64,000 bases of DNA from assembly GCA_026400105.1 (NCBI GenBank), contig JAPLPQ010000083.1:45817-109816 (forward strand). Reading direction: 5' to 3'. The notes beneath the pieces are model-generated. The model had not been told where the DNA came from. It did not search any database and saw only the letters and a list, made by a program, of their open reading frames with translations. The stretch is from Burkholderiales bacterium (GTDB lineage Bacteria; Pseudomonadota; Gammaproteobacteria; Burkholderiales; Burkholderiaceae_C). Every line of letters begins with the position of its first letter. The first letter of the stretch is position 1. Positions 56,433-64,000 of the stretch are shown piece by piece. Both the position numbers and the translations under genes were made by a program.

Positions 56433-58588
56433 AGCATATCCAGAAATCGACCGCGGGCCGGATCGGCTGGCGTCGCTTGCCCTTATTGCTGCTGCCCCTG
56501 CTGGCATCCGGGCTGGTACAGGCCAAGCTCGCGATCGAGTCGGTCACGGCCTCGACGCAGAACGGCTCCGAGGTCTTGCGCATCCAGACCAGTGAGCCCT
56601 TGTCGCAGCTTCCGACCAGCTTCGCGATCCAGTCGCCCGCGCGCATTGCGCTCGATCTGCCTGCTGCGAGCAATGCCACCGGGCGCAACTCGTTTGACCT
56701 CAAGCAGGGCAAGCTGCGCTCGGTCAATCTGGTCCAGTCCGGCGACCGGACCCGGGTCGTGCTGAACCTCAGCCGTGCCGCCACGCACCAGGCCCGGATC
56801 GAGGGCAATACCCTGATCGTGCAGCTTGACCCCGGTGCGACTCCCGCGGCGGTCAAGCCGGTCTTCGCCGCAGGTCCTGACAACGCCGTGCTGCCGCTGC
56901 AGGATGTGGATTTCCGCCGTGGCCCCGAGGGCGTTGGCCGCGTGCTCGTGAGTCTCTCGAGCAGCCAGGTCGGGGTCGATGTGCGCCAGCAGGGCAACAA
57001 GCTCGTGGTCGATTTCCTCAAGACCTCGCTGTCCGAAGGACTGCGCCGCCGTCTCGATGTCAGCGACTTCGGCACCCCGGTGCAGACCGTCAGTACGACC
57101 CAGGTCGGCGACCGCGTGCGCATGGTGGTCGAGGCCCGGGGTCGCTGGGAGCATAGCGTCTATCAGAGCGACAAGCAGTTCGTGCTCGAGGTGCGTGAGC
57201 CCAAGGTCGATCCGAACAAGCTGACCCAGGGACCGGGCTATGTCGGCGAAAAGCTCACCTTGAATTTCCAGAACATCGAGGTGCGGTCGCTGTTGCAGGT
57301 GATCGCGGACTTCACCAACTTCAATATCGTGACCTCGGACACCGTGACTGGCAACGTCACTCTGCGGCTCAAGGACGTGCCCTGGGATCAGGCGCTCGAC
57401 ATCATCCTGCAGGCCAAGGGCCTGGGCATGCGCAAGACCGGCAACGTGATCTGGGTCGCGCCCAAGGACGAGATCGCGGCGCGCGAGAAGCAGGAATTCG
57501 AGGCTAAGGCAGCGATGCACACGCTCGAGCCGGTGCGCACCCAGTCCTTCCAGATGAACTATGCCAAGGCGATCGACATTGCCGCGCAACTGCGTGGCGA
57601 GGTGACTGGGCAGCAGGGTTCTACTAGCGTTTCCACCGGAGGCGCGCGCTTGCTGTCGCCGCGTGGCAGTGCCGTGCCAGAGCCGCGCACCAATCAGCTG
57701 TTCGTGACCGATATTCCGTCGCGGCTCGAGGCGGTGCAGGAGTTGATCAAGAAGCTCGACATTCCGGTGCGCCAGGTCATGATCGAGGCCCGCATCGTCG
57801 AAGCCAGCGACACCTTCGGCCGCTCGCTCGGCGTCAAGCTCGGCGGCAGCGACCTGCGCGGCATCCGCGGCGGCGATGCCGGCTACTCCATCAGTGGGGG
57901 CAACCGGGCCGCCTTCGGTGGCAGCTACGACGCGGTTTCGGCGACCACGCTCGAGCGGGCCAATGCCCTGACCTCGGCCAACACCCAGTTCGTCAACCTG
58001 CCCGCGCTCGGGATCGGAACCACCAGTCCGCCCGCGTTCGCGCTCTCGCTGTTCAGTCCGACCGCCAACCGCTTCCTCGATCTCGAGATCTCGGCCCTGC
58101 AGGCCGACGGCAAGGGCAAGGTGGTCGCGAGCCCGCGCGTCATCACCGCCGACCAGACCCAGGCCGAAATCGAGCAGGGTGTGGACATCCCGTACCAGGC
58201 TGCGGCAGGCGTGACCGGAGCGACGACGGTGCAGTTCCGCAAGGCCAGCCTGCGGCTGACGGTGACGCCGCAGATCACGCCCGACGGCGGCATCATCTTG
58301 AACGTCGAGGTGGCCAAGGACACGCCCGGCACCGTCTACAACGGCGGCGTCGCGATCAACACCAAGCGCGTCAAGACCAATGTGCTGGTCGAGAACGGTG
58401 GCACCGTGGTCATCGGCGGCATCTTCAGCTCGACCGAGCAGGAAGACGTCAACAAGGTGCCCTTGCTCGGCGACATTCCGTTTGCCGGCAACCTGTTCAA
58501 GAACCGCACGATCAAGACTGAAAAGACCGAGCTGCTGGTGTTCCTGACGCCGCGCACGCTGTCCGACGTCATCACCTCGGCGCGCTGA
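56429..58588 (+). CDS. pilQ: Type IV pilus outer-membrane secretin PilQ
   Basis: 719-residue secretin forming the outer-membrane gate of the pilus. A Sec signal ends near LVQAKLAIES; two AMIN peptidoglycan-binding domains follow (about 35-130 and 150-265), then the N0/STN domain (about 274-345, KLTLNFQNIEVRSLLQVIA), an N1 domain, and the C-terminal secretin beta-barrel with VTPQITPDGGIILNVEV and the TNVLVENGGTVVIGGIF motif. ATG 56429 overlaps the pilP stop. Last of the coupled pilMNOPQ set. Confidence 0.95.
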   Translation: MKHIQKSTAGRIGWRRLPLLLLPLLASGLVQAKLAIESVTASTQNGSEVLRIQTSEPLSQLPTSFAIQSPARIALDLPAASNATGRNSFDLKQGKLRSVNLVQSGDRTRVVLNLSRAATHQARIEGNTLIVQLDPGATPAAVKPVFAAGPDNAVLPLQDVDFRRGPEGVGRVLVSLSSSQVGVDVRQQGNKLVVDFLKTSLSEGLRRRLDVSDFGTPVQTVSTTQVGDRVRMVVEARGRWEHSVYQSDKQFVLEVREPKVDPNKLTQGPGYVGEKLTLNFQNIEVRSLLQVIADFTNFNIVTSDTVTGNVTLRLKDVPWDQALDIILQAKGLGMRKTGNVIWVAPKDEIAAREKQEFEAKAAMHTLEPVRTQSFQMNYAKAIDIAAQLRGEVTGQQGSTSVSTGGARLLSPRGSAVPEPRTNQLFVTDIPSRLEAVQELIKKLDIPVRQVMIEARIVEASDTFGRSLGVKLGGSDLRGIRGGDAGYSISGGNRAAFGGSYDAVSATTLERANALTSANTQFVNLPALGIGTTSPPAFALSLFSPTANRFLDLEISALQADGKGKVVASPRVITADQTQAEIEQGVDIPYQAAAGVTGATTVQFRKASLRLTVTPQITPDGGIILNVEVAKDTPGTVYNGGVAINTKRVKTNVLVENGGTVVIGGIFSSTEQEDVNKVPLLGDIPFAGNLFKNRTIKTEKTELLVFLTPRTLSDVITSAR

Positions 58589-58615
58589 GCCAGGCAATCA
58601 ATAGAGGAGTTAACC

Positions 58616-60511
58616 ATGAAGATCTTCAAATGGCTCGTGGCCTTGCTGGTGACGCTGGCGCTGGGGGCTTGTGGTGGGGGAGGGGGGAGTCCGGGGACGG
58701 TGGCAGGTGGAAGTAATGTGCCTGACAAGACGATTGCCCCAGCTTCCGTCGAGGTCTTGGCATCGAACACGACGTTGCAGTCGACCGGCGAAACCGTCAA
58801 CATTACGGCCTTTGTCAAGACCAGTGGCAATGTAGCGATTGCGAATCAGGTCGTGACTTTCAATGCCGATTCCGGCCTGCTGCAAGCTGTTTCAGCTACG
58901 ACCGACGATAACGGTGTCGCTAGCGCCAAGCTGGCTGCCGGCTCCAATAAGGCCAACCGGGATATCGTCGTCAAGGTCACGTCGGGCGGCGTGTCGGGTC
59001 AGGTTGTCGTCAGCGTCAAAGGTATACAGCTTGCTCTGGCGGGAGAGCTGGCACTGAAGTTGGGCGCCAGCACAAAGTACACCTTGAAGGTTATGGACGG
59101 GACAGGCAAGGTGGTTTCCGGCGCTTCGGTGGTGCTGTCATCATCCTTGGGCAATGTCTTGAGCGAGAGCGTCGTCACGACCGATACCGCTGGCACGGCA
59201 ACCTTCACCTATACGGCTACCAAGGCGGGCGACGACACGATTACGGCTCAGTCCCTGGGGACTAACGTGCAGCAGACGGTTGCTGTCAGCGCTGTCGACT
59301 TGGCATTCATGTCACCAGTTGCCAGCACGCTAATACCTGTCGGAACTACGCAAATTTTCACCATGCGTTATCTGAGCGGCGGTTCGGGGGTGGCGGGTAA
59401 GACAGTGTCGTTCAGTACGACTAGGGGTGTTCTGGTGTCGTCGTCCACTGTTGTGACTAATGCCAGTGGAGAAGCTTCTGTCTCCGTGTCGTCGAACAGT
59501 GCTGGTCCGGCCACCGTGGTTGCAGTGATTGATGGAGTTGGCCGGGCCAGCATCGCGGCGGATTTCATCGCCCAGACACCGAGCACCATCGTGATGCAGT
59601 CCAGTTTGGGAGCCATTCCGCCCAACAGTTCTGGCAGCAACTCGAGTCAGAGCACGATCGAGGCGACGGTGCGTGACGCCGCAGGCAATCTTGTCACAGG
59701 CAAGGCGGTTAACTTCAACATCGTCAGCGATGTCAGCGGCGGCTATCTGTCCACAGCCACTGTCAGTACTGATCAGTACGGCAAGGCCAAGGTGCAGTAT
59801 GTGGCTGGGACTAGTTCCACGGCAGCCGATGGCGTGGTGATCAGCGGCACAGTCGCCGGCGTCGGCATTGTCTCGAACGTGAAACTGACGGTGAACGCGA
59901 AGGCGCTGTTCATCAACATCGCCTACGGCAACACGATGACTAACTTGGATGAGACCACGTATAGCAAGCCGTTCAGTATTTACGTGACCGATGCCACAGG
60001 CAATCCCGTTGGTAACCAACAGGTGACGGTTTCAGTCATACCCAAAAGCTATATGAAAGGGTGGCTTTCCTCGCAAGCTACGGGTTGGCTCTATTCAAGC
60101 GGATCGCCAACGTTTTTCTGCCGTAACACCGATATCAATAGGAACGGCATCTATGATCCGTCTGTGTTTGAAGATGCAAATGGCAATGGCGTGTGGGATA
60201 CGGTAGAGTTGAGAGAGACAAGTCCCTTGAGGCCAGGGAATGTAGTAGTAGCGACGCCAGGGCTGCTGACCACGGATTCGAGTGGCCGTGCCAGTTTTTC
60301 ATTGCAGTATGGCGAGCAGTACGCTTGGTGGGTGGGGGTGGACCTGACGGCGAAGGCGCTGGTGGCAGGGACCGAGTCCCGTACCACGCAGACTCTCTTG
60401 CTTGACATGTTGGCGGATGATGCCAGTGATATTCTTACAAGTCCTGCCAATAGGATCAGTCCGTTTGGAACCGGGTTCAGTCCGACCGGAGCCGCTGAAC
60501 CCTGCCCCTGA
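58616..60511 (+). CDS. Ig-like repeat lipoprotein with calcium-loop motifs, adhesin-like
   Basis: 631-residue predicted lipoprotein. The lipobox is LGAC (Cys19) followed by a five-glycine run. Four or five repeats of about 90 residues (roughly 40-135, 136-225, 226-320, 321-428, 429-595) follow, each with a TTD-x-G-x-A or similar turn, as in bacterial Ig-like (Big_1/invasin) domains. Between 506 and 528 two DxNxNGxxD loops resemble calcium-binding dockerin/thrombospondin loops. Cys502 and Cys630 could pair. Base composition and codons are visibly more AT-rich than the neighbours. It follows pilQ by 27 bases and probably shares its transcript. Confidence 0.8.
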   Translation: MKIFKWLVALLVTLALGACGGGGGSPGTVAGGSNVPDKTIAPASVEVLASNTTLQSTGETVNITAFVKTSGNVAIANQVVTFNADSGLLQAVSATTDDNGVASAKLAAGSNKANRDIVVKVTSGGVSGQVVVSVKGIQLALAGELALKLGASTKYTLKVMDGTGKVVSGASVVLSSSLGNVLSESVVTTDTAGTATFTYTATKAGDDTITAQSLGTNVQQTVAVSAVDLAFMSPVASTLIPVGTTQIFTMRYLSGGSGVAGKTVSFSTTRGVLVSSSTVVTNASGEASVSVSSNSAGPATVVAVIDGVGRASIAADFIAQTPSTIVMQSSLGAIPPNSSGSNSSQSTIEATVRDAAGNLVTGKAVNFNIVSDVSGGYLSTATVSTDQYGKAKVQYVAGTSSTAADGVVISGTVAGVGIVSNVKLTVNAKALFINIAYGNTMTNLDETTYSKPFSIYVTDATGNPVGNQQVTVSVIPKSYMKGWLSSQATGWLYSSGSPTFFCRNTDINRNGIYDPSVFEDANGNGVWDTVELRETSPLRPGNVVVATPGLLTTDSSGRASFSLQYGEQYAWWVGVDLTAKALVAGTESRTTQTLLLDMLADDASDILTSPANRISPFGTGFSPTGAAEPCP

Positions 60512-60630
60512 ACAAGTAGGGGGTAGTTCACGGGCGTTTGATCGCTGAGGTTAAACTTGCAGGGCTAGTGCCGGGGGGTGAACCTGCCCGGCCTCACACG
60601 CCTTGCACCAATCATTGCCTCACTGTCCAC

Positions 60631-61164
60631 TTGACCATCGTCCTCGTCGGCCTGCCCGGTTCAGGCAAATCCACTGTCGGGCGCCAGCTCGCCCGGCGCT
60701 TGACCATTCCCTTCGTCGATTCGGACCAGGTGATCGAGCAGCGCCTGGGCTGCTCGATCCGCGAGTTCTTCGAGCGCGAAGGCGAGGCACGCTTTCGCGA
60801 CATCGAGCAGGACACACTCGATGACCTGACCCGGGGTCCGGCCATGGTGCTGTCGACCGGCGGCGGTTCCTGCATGCGCGAGGCTACCCGGGCTTTCCTG
60901 CACGAACGCGGTCAGGTGATCTATCTGCGCTCGACGCCCGAGGACATCTACCGCCGCATCAAGCATGATCGCGGCCGTCCGCTGCTGCTGGTGGCCGATC
61001 CGCTGCAGCGCCTGCGCGACCTGCACGAGGCGCGCGATCCGCAGTATCGTGAGTGCGCGCACTACGTGATCGAGACCGGAAGGCCTTCGGTGGCCACCCT
61101 GGTCAACATGATCGTGATGCAGCTGGAGCTGGCCGGCAACCTACCGGTCCCCGCCCCCCGCTAA
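60631..61164 (+). CDS. aroK: Shikimate kinase
   Basis: 177-residue kinase of the shikimate pathway. The P-loop GLPGSGKST lies at residues 7-15, the shikimate-binding D-x-D-like DSDQVIEQRLG and FFEREGEARFRDIE follow, then STGGGS and the lid RPLL. The N-terminus is uncertain: the TTG at 60631 gives the usual short N-terminus before the P-loop, but no ribosome binding site is seen; GTG 60568 and TTG 60538 are in frame upstream. It normally follows pilQ; here the Ig lipoprotein gene intervenes. aroB begins 9 bases after its stop. Confidence 0.88.
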   Translation: MTIVLVGLPGSGKSTVGRQLARRLTIPFVDSDQVIEQRLGCSIREFFEREGEARFRDIEQDTLDDLTRGPAMVLSTGGGSCMREATRAFLHERGQVIYLRSTPEDIYRRIKHDRGRPLLLVADPLQRLRDLHEARDPQYRECAHYVIETGRPSVATLVNMIVMQLELAGNLPVPAPR

Positions 61165-61173
61165 ACTAGCGGG

Positions 61174-62330
61174 ATGACCCCAGCCACCCTCCAGCCGCCC
61201 GCAGGCGGACAAGTCCATGCTCGCGTCGAGATCGACCTAGGCGAACGCAGCTACCCGATCCTGATCGGTTCCTCGCTGCTCGATGATCCGGCCACCTGGT
61301 CCGGCCTGCCAAGGCCGCCACCGCCTTGATCGTGACCAACGAGACCGTCGGCCCGCTCTATGCCGCCCGGCTGCAGCAGGCCTTGAGCCAGCAATATCCG
61401 CAGATCCATGTCCTGTCCCTGCCTGATGGCGAGGCCTACAAGACCTGGGATTCGCTGAACCTGATCTTCGACGCGCTGCTGTCGAAAGGCTGTGACCGCA
61501 AGACGGTGCTGTTCGCGCTTGGCGGCGGCGTGGTGGGCGACATGACCGGCTTTGCTGCCGCCTGCTACATGCGTGGCGTACCCTTCGTGCAGGTGCCGAC
61601 CACGCTGCTGGCGCAGGTCGATTCGTCGGTTGGTGGCAAGACCGCGATCAACCACCCGCTGGGCAAGAACATGATCGGCGCCTTCTACCAGCCGGTGCGC
61701 GTGGTCTGCGACCTCGACACGCTGCAGACCCTGCCCGAGCGCGAGCTCAGCGCAGGTCTGGCCGAGGTGATCAAGTACGGCCCGATCCACGACCTGGCCT
61801 TCCTGGACTGGATCGAGGCGAATCTGCCGGCGCTGCGCGCGCGTGACCCGCAGGCGCTGGCGCATGCGGTGCAGCGCAGCTGCGAGATCAAGGCCGAGGT
61901 GGTCGGCCAGGACGAGCGCGAGGCGGGGCTGCGCGCGATCCTGAACTTCGGCCATACCTTCGGTCACGCCATCGAGGCCGGCCTGGGCTATGGCGAGTGG
62001 CTGCATGGCGAGGGCGTGGGTTGCGGCATGGTGATGGCCGCGCGCCTGTCGCAGCGCCTGGGCCTGCTGACCGAGGACAAGGTCGAGCGGCTGGTGCGAC
62101 TGGTCGAGGCCGCCGGCCTGCCGGTGCGTGGGCCGCAGCTCAAGGTCGGCCACGGCGAGGGCTGCGCGGACTTGAGCAACGCGCAGCGCTATCTGCAGCT
62201 GATGCGGGTCGACAAGAAGGCCGAGGCTGGCGAGATCAAGTTCGTGCTGGTCGAGGATGCCGGCCGGGCCGTGGTGCGTGGCGCACCCGACGCGCTGGTG
62301 GCCGAGGTCATCGATGCCTGTTGCGCCTGA
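61174..62330 (+). CDS. aroB: 3-dehydroquinate synthase, interrupted by an apparent -1 frameshift
   Basis: NAD-dependent enzyme of the shikimate pathway. The N-terminus starts at ATG 61174 ([13 protein letters not shown], then [19 protein letters not shown]) and would end at a TGA at 61327. The rest, with [40 protein letters not shown] and [22 protein letters not shown], is in another frame, open from 61326 to 62330. The break lies at about 61305-61312, where CTGCCAAGGCC replaces the expected CTGCCCAAGGCC: one missing C restores an ordinary AroB. As aroB is usually needed and all catalytic motifs are intact, a sequencing error or a very recent mutation is more likely than an old pseudogene. 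Confidence 0.88.
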
Positions 62331-63507
62331 GGCGCCGGGCCTTCAGTCCTATGCGTGCGATCCGGCACGCACCCAGGGGCGGCGCTTTGCCGAGAGTCCG
62401 GCGCCGACGCGCAACGACTTCCAGCGCGACCGCGACCGCATCGTCCATTCGAGCGCGTTCCGGCGCCTGGTCTACAAGACACAGGTCTTCCTGAACCACG
62501 AGGGCGACCTGTTCCGCACCCGCTTGACCCATTCGCTCGAGGTGGCGCAGCTCGCGCGCAGCATCGCGCGCAGCCTGGGTCTGCACGAGGACCTGGTCGA
62601 GGCGATCGCGCTCGCGCATGATCTCGGGCACACGCCCTTCGGGCACGCCGGCCAGGATGCGCTCAACGCCTGTCTGCAGGGCGACGAGGCGCAGGCCGCC
62701 GCGCCGGGGCCGGACGAGCCGCGTGGCGGCTTCGAACACAATATGCAGAGCCTGCGCGTGGTCGATGCGCTCGAGCAGCGCTATCCGTCCTTCGACGGGC
62801 TCAATCTCTGCTTCGAGACGCGCGAGGGCATCCTCAAGCATTGTTCGCGTGCCAATGCCGAATGGCTCGAGGCGCGCGAGCCGGCCGGGGTCGGCCAGCG
62901 TTTCCTGAGCGGGCGCTCGCCCTCGCTCGAGGCGCAGCTGGCCAACCTGGCCGACGAGATCGCCTACAACGCGCACGACATCGACGACGGGGTGCGCTCG
63001 GGCCTGCTGAGCCTGGAGCAGCTCGAGGCGGTGCCGCTGTTCGACTGCCACCGGCGCGAGGTGCTGGCCGAGTTTCCCGCGCTGCAGGGCCGGCGCCTGC
63101 TGTACGAGGCGATCCGGCGCATGCTGAGCGTGCAGATCTACGACGTGATCGATGCGACCCGGGCGGCGGTGCAGGCGGCGGGAGTCGATTCGCTCGCGGC
63201 GGTCCGGGCGGTGCCGGTGCTGGTGCAGTTCTCGCCGGCCATGCGCGAGCAGTCCGCGCTGCTCAAGCGCTTCCTGTTTCGCAACCTCTATCGCCATCCG
63301 CAGGTGCTCGAGACCACCGGCCGCGGCTGCCAGGTGGTCAGCGAGCTGTATGCGGCCTACTGCGCCGAGCCGGCGCAGATGCCCGATTCGGCGCGTCGCG
63401 CGGGCATGGGTCTGCGGCGCCAGTCGGCCGACTACATTGCCGGCATGACCGACCGCTTCGCGATCCGCGAGCACCAGCGGCTGACCGGCGGCAGCCCATT
63501 TTCCTGA
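62314..63507 (+). CDS. dgt: Deoxyguanosinetriphosphate triphosphohydrolase-like protein (Dgt)
   Basis: 397-residue HD-domain dNTPase that releases triphosphate from dNTPs. The metal-binding histidines and HD pair are in [14 protein letters not shown] and [28 protein letters not shown] and [16 protein letters not shown] are further family motifs. It is of the short Dgt type 2 group. ATG 62314 ([11 protein letters not shown]) overlaps the aroB 3' end by 17 bases, supporting an aroK-aroB-dgt operon, as in many betaproteobacteria. Confidence 0.9.
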   Translation: MPVAPEAPGLQSYACDPARTQGRRFAESPAPTRNDFQRDRDRIVHSSAFRRLVYKTQVFLNHEGDLFRTRLTHSLEVAQLARSIARSLGLHEDLVEAIALAHDLGHTPFGHAGQDALNACLQGDEAQAAAPGPDEPRGGFEHNMQSLRVVDALEQRYPSFDGLNLCFETREGILKHCSRANAEWLEAREPAGVGQRFLSGRSPSLEAQLANLADEIAYNAHDIDDGVRSGLLSLEQLEAVPLFDCHRREVLAEFPALQGRRLLYEAIRRMLSVQIYDVIDATRAAVQAAGVDSLAAVRAVPVLVQFSPAMREQSALLKRFLFRNLYRHPQVLETTGRGCQVVSELYAAYCAEPAQMPDSARRAGMGLRRQSADYIAGMTDRFAIREHQRLTGGSPFS

Positions 63508-63513
63508 GATTCC

Positions 63514-64000
63514 ATGCGCCCTTTGCCTGACAGTCCTGTTGCTGCTTCGCTCCACGCCGACCGGGTCGCTGCTGCGCTGGACGGCCGTGCGGCCTGGCTG
63601 GTGATCGTCGCCGGCGTGGTGGCGGCCCTGCATGTGGGCAAGCTGCCGCCAGGAATCCCGATCCTGCGTGCCGAGCTGGGCCTGACCCTGGTCCAGGCCG
63701 GCTTCCTGCTGTCGGTGATGCAGGTGGCCGGCATGTTGCTCGGGGCATTGGCCGGCTTGCTGGCCGACCGGATGGGACTGCGCCGTACCATGTTGCTGGG
63801 CCTTTGCCTGCTGGCTCTGGGTTGTGCGCTGGGTGCCACGGCATCCCGAGTCTCGCTGCTGCTGGCCGCGCGCATGCTCGAGGGGATAGGCTTGTTGCTG
63901 GCCGTCTTGCCGGCGCCGGGCCTGATCCGGCGTCTGGTGCAGGGGCCGCAGGCGCTGAGCCGGCTGCTGGGCGCCTGGGGGGCTTACATGCCGACCGGGG
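63514..64000 (+). CDS. MFS transporter, 3' truncated by window edge
   Basis: First 162 residues of a major facilitator superfamily transporter. After a short cytoplasmic N-terminus, hydrophobic helices are visible at about 29-46, 60-84 and 92-112, with the MFS motif A-like GLLADRMGLRRTM between helices 2 and 3. The substrate cannot be told from this part; cyanate/nitrite-type MFS proteins look similar. It begins 6 bases after dgt. The stop codon lies outside the window. Confidence 0.8.
   Translation, partial: MRPLPDSPVAASLHADRVAAALDGRAAWLVIVAGVVAALHVGKLPPGIPILRAELGLTLVQAGFLLSVMQVAGMLLGALAGLLADRMGLRRTMLLGLCLLALGCALGATASRVSLLLAARMLEGIGLLLAVLPAPGLIRRLVQGPQALSRLLGAWGAYMPTG

Noticed and set aside
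56483-58597. 704-codon open frame antisense to pilQ
   Set aside because: Composition-driven antisense frame opposite a strong secretin gene; no protein features.
59330-60019. Minus-strand frame inside the Ig lipoprotein gene
   Set aside because: No domain or start signal; the plus-strand gene has a lipobox and repeats.

Overview
High-GC bacterial chromosome, almost certainly a betaproteobacterium of the order Burkholderiales (Leptothrix/Rubrivivax/Comamonadaceae-like). This rests on gene order and protein type: pilMNOPQ-aroK-aroB-dgt, mrcA opposite cyaY/lptM/lysA, a resB-ccsB System II cytochrome c cassette, metK opposite a lipid A acyltransferase, and tandem FolB-family genes. Coding density is high, no gap exceeds 300 bp, and most genes are housekeeping. 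No phage, insertion sequence, CRISPR array or rRNA operon was seen. The window cuts tyrS (5' end missing) and an MFS transporter (3' end missing).

Layout. 1-6.8 kb: tyrS-dtd-Fe-S protein, dbpA flanked by structured intergenic repeats, ybeY/phoH, ruvAB. 6.9-11 kb (minus): histidine phosphatase, DUF4136 lipoprotein, ttcA and a coupled pterin cluster (FolM-like SDR, FolB, FolX-like). 11-20.2 kb: MidA-like methyltransferase, DUF2905, trxC, cca, CsoR-type repressor, NDUFA9-like protein, slt, 5-formyl-THF cyclo-ligase, persulfide dioxygenase-rhodanese fusion, coaX. 20.2-29.8 kb: M20 amidohydrolase, glycosyltransferase, three tRNAs (Asn, Gly, Thr) and a complete type I secretion operon with two ABC subunits but no visible substrate. 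29.9-38.3 kb: metK behind a probable SAM-II-type riboswitch, lipid A acyltransferase, engB, cytochrome c4, resB-ccsB, msrP. 38.3-45.6 kb (minus): minor pilin operon fimT-pilVWXY1E. 45.7-50.6 kb (minus): a large adenylation/ATP-grasp fusion of unknown function, lysA, lptM. 50.6-64 kb: cyaY, mrcA, pilMNOPQ, an Ig-repeat lipoprotein, aroK, aroB (apparently frameshifted), dgt, MFS.

How it fits together. The two pil clusters supply the inner-membrane alignment complex, the secretin, the minor pilins with tip protein PilY1, and a pilin for type IV pili. The tandem ABC, HlyD and TolC genes form a full Gram-negative export channel. ResB/CcsB mature c-type cytochromes such as the nearby c4. Most other genes serve translation, DNA repair, folate/pterin, shikimate, lysine and envelope synthesis.

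Most unusual items: (1) the 1094-residue adenylation/CphA-like ATP-grasp fusion, whose GTG start lies inside a perfect 10-bp hairpin; (2) intergenic hairpins with a conserved 26-nt loop but different, internally complementary stems; (3) a pseudoknot aptamer matching the SAM-II core before metK, followed by a hairpin hiding the ribosome binding site; (4) an Ig-repeat lipoprotein inserted between pilQ and aroK; (5) a G8 tract at the pilV/pilW junction where one added base would fuse the two genes; (6) the aroB frameshift.
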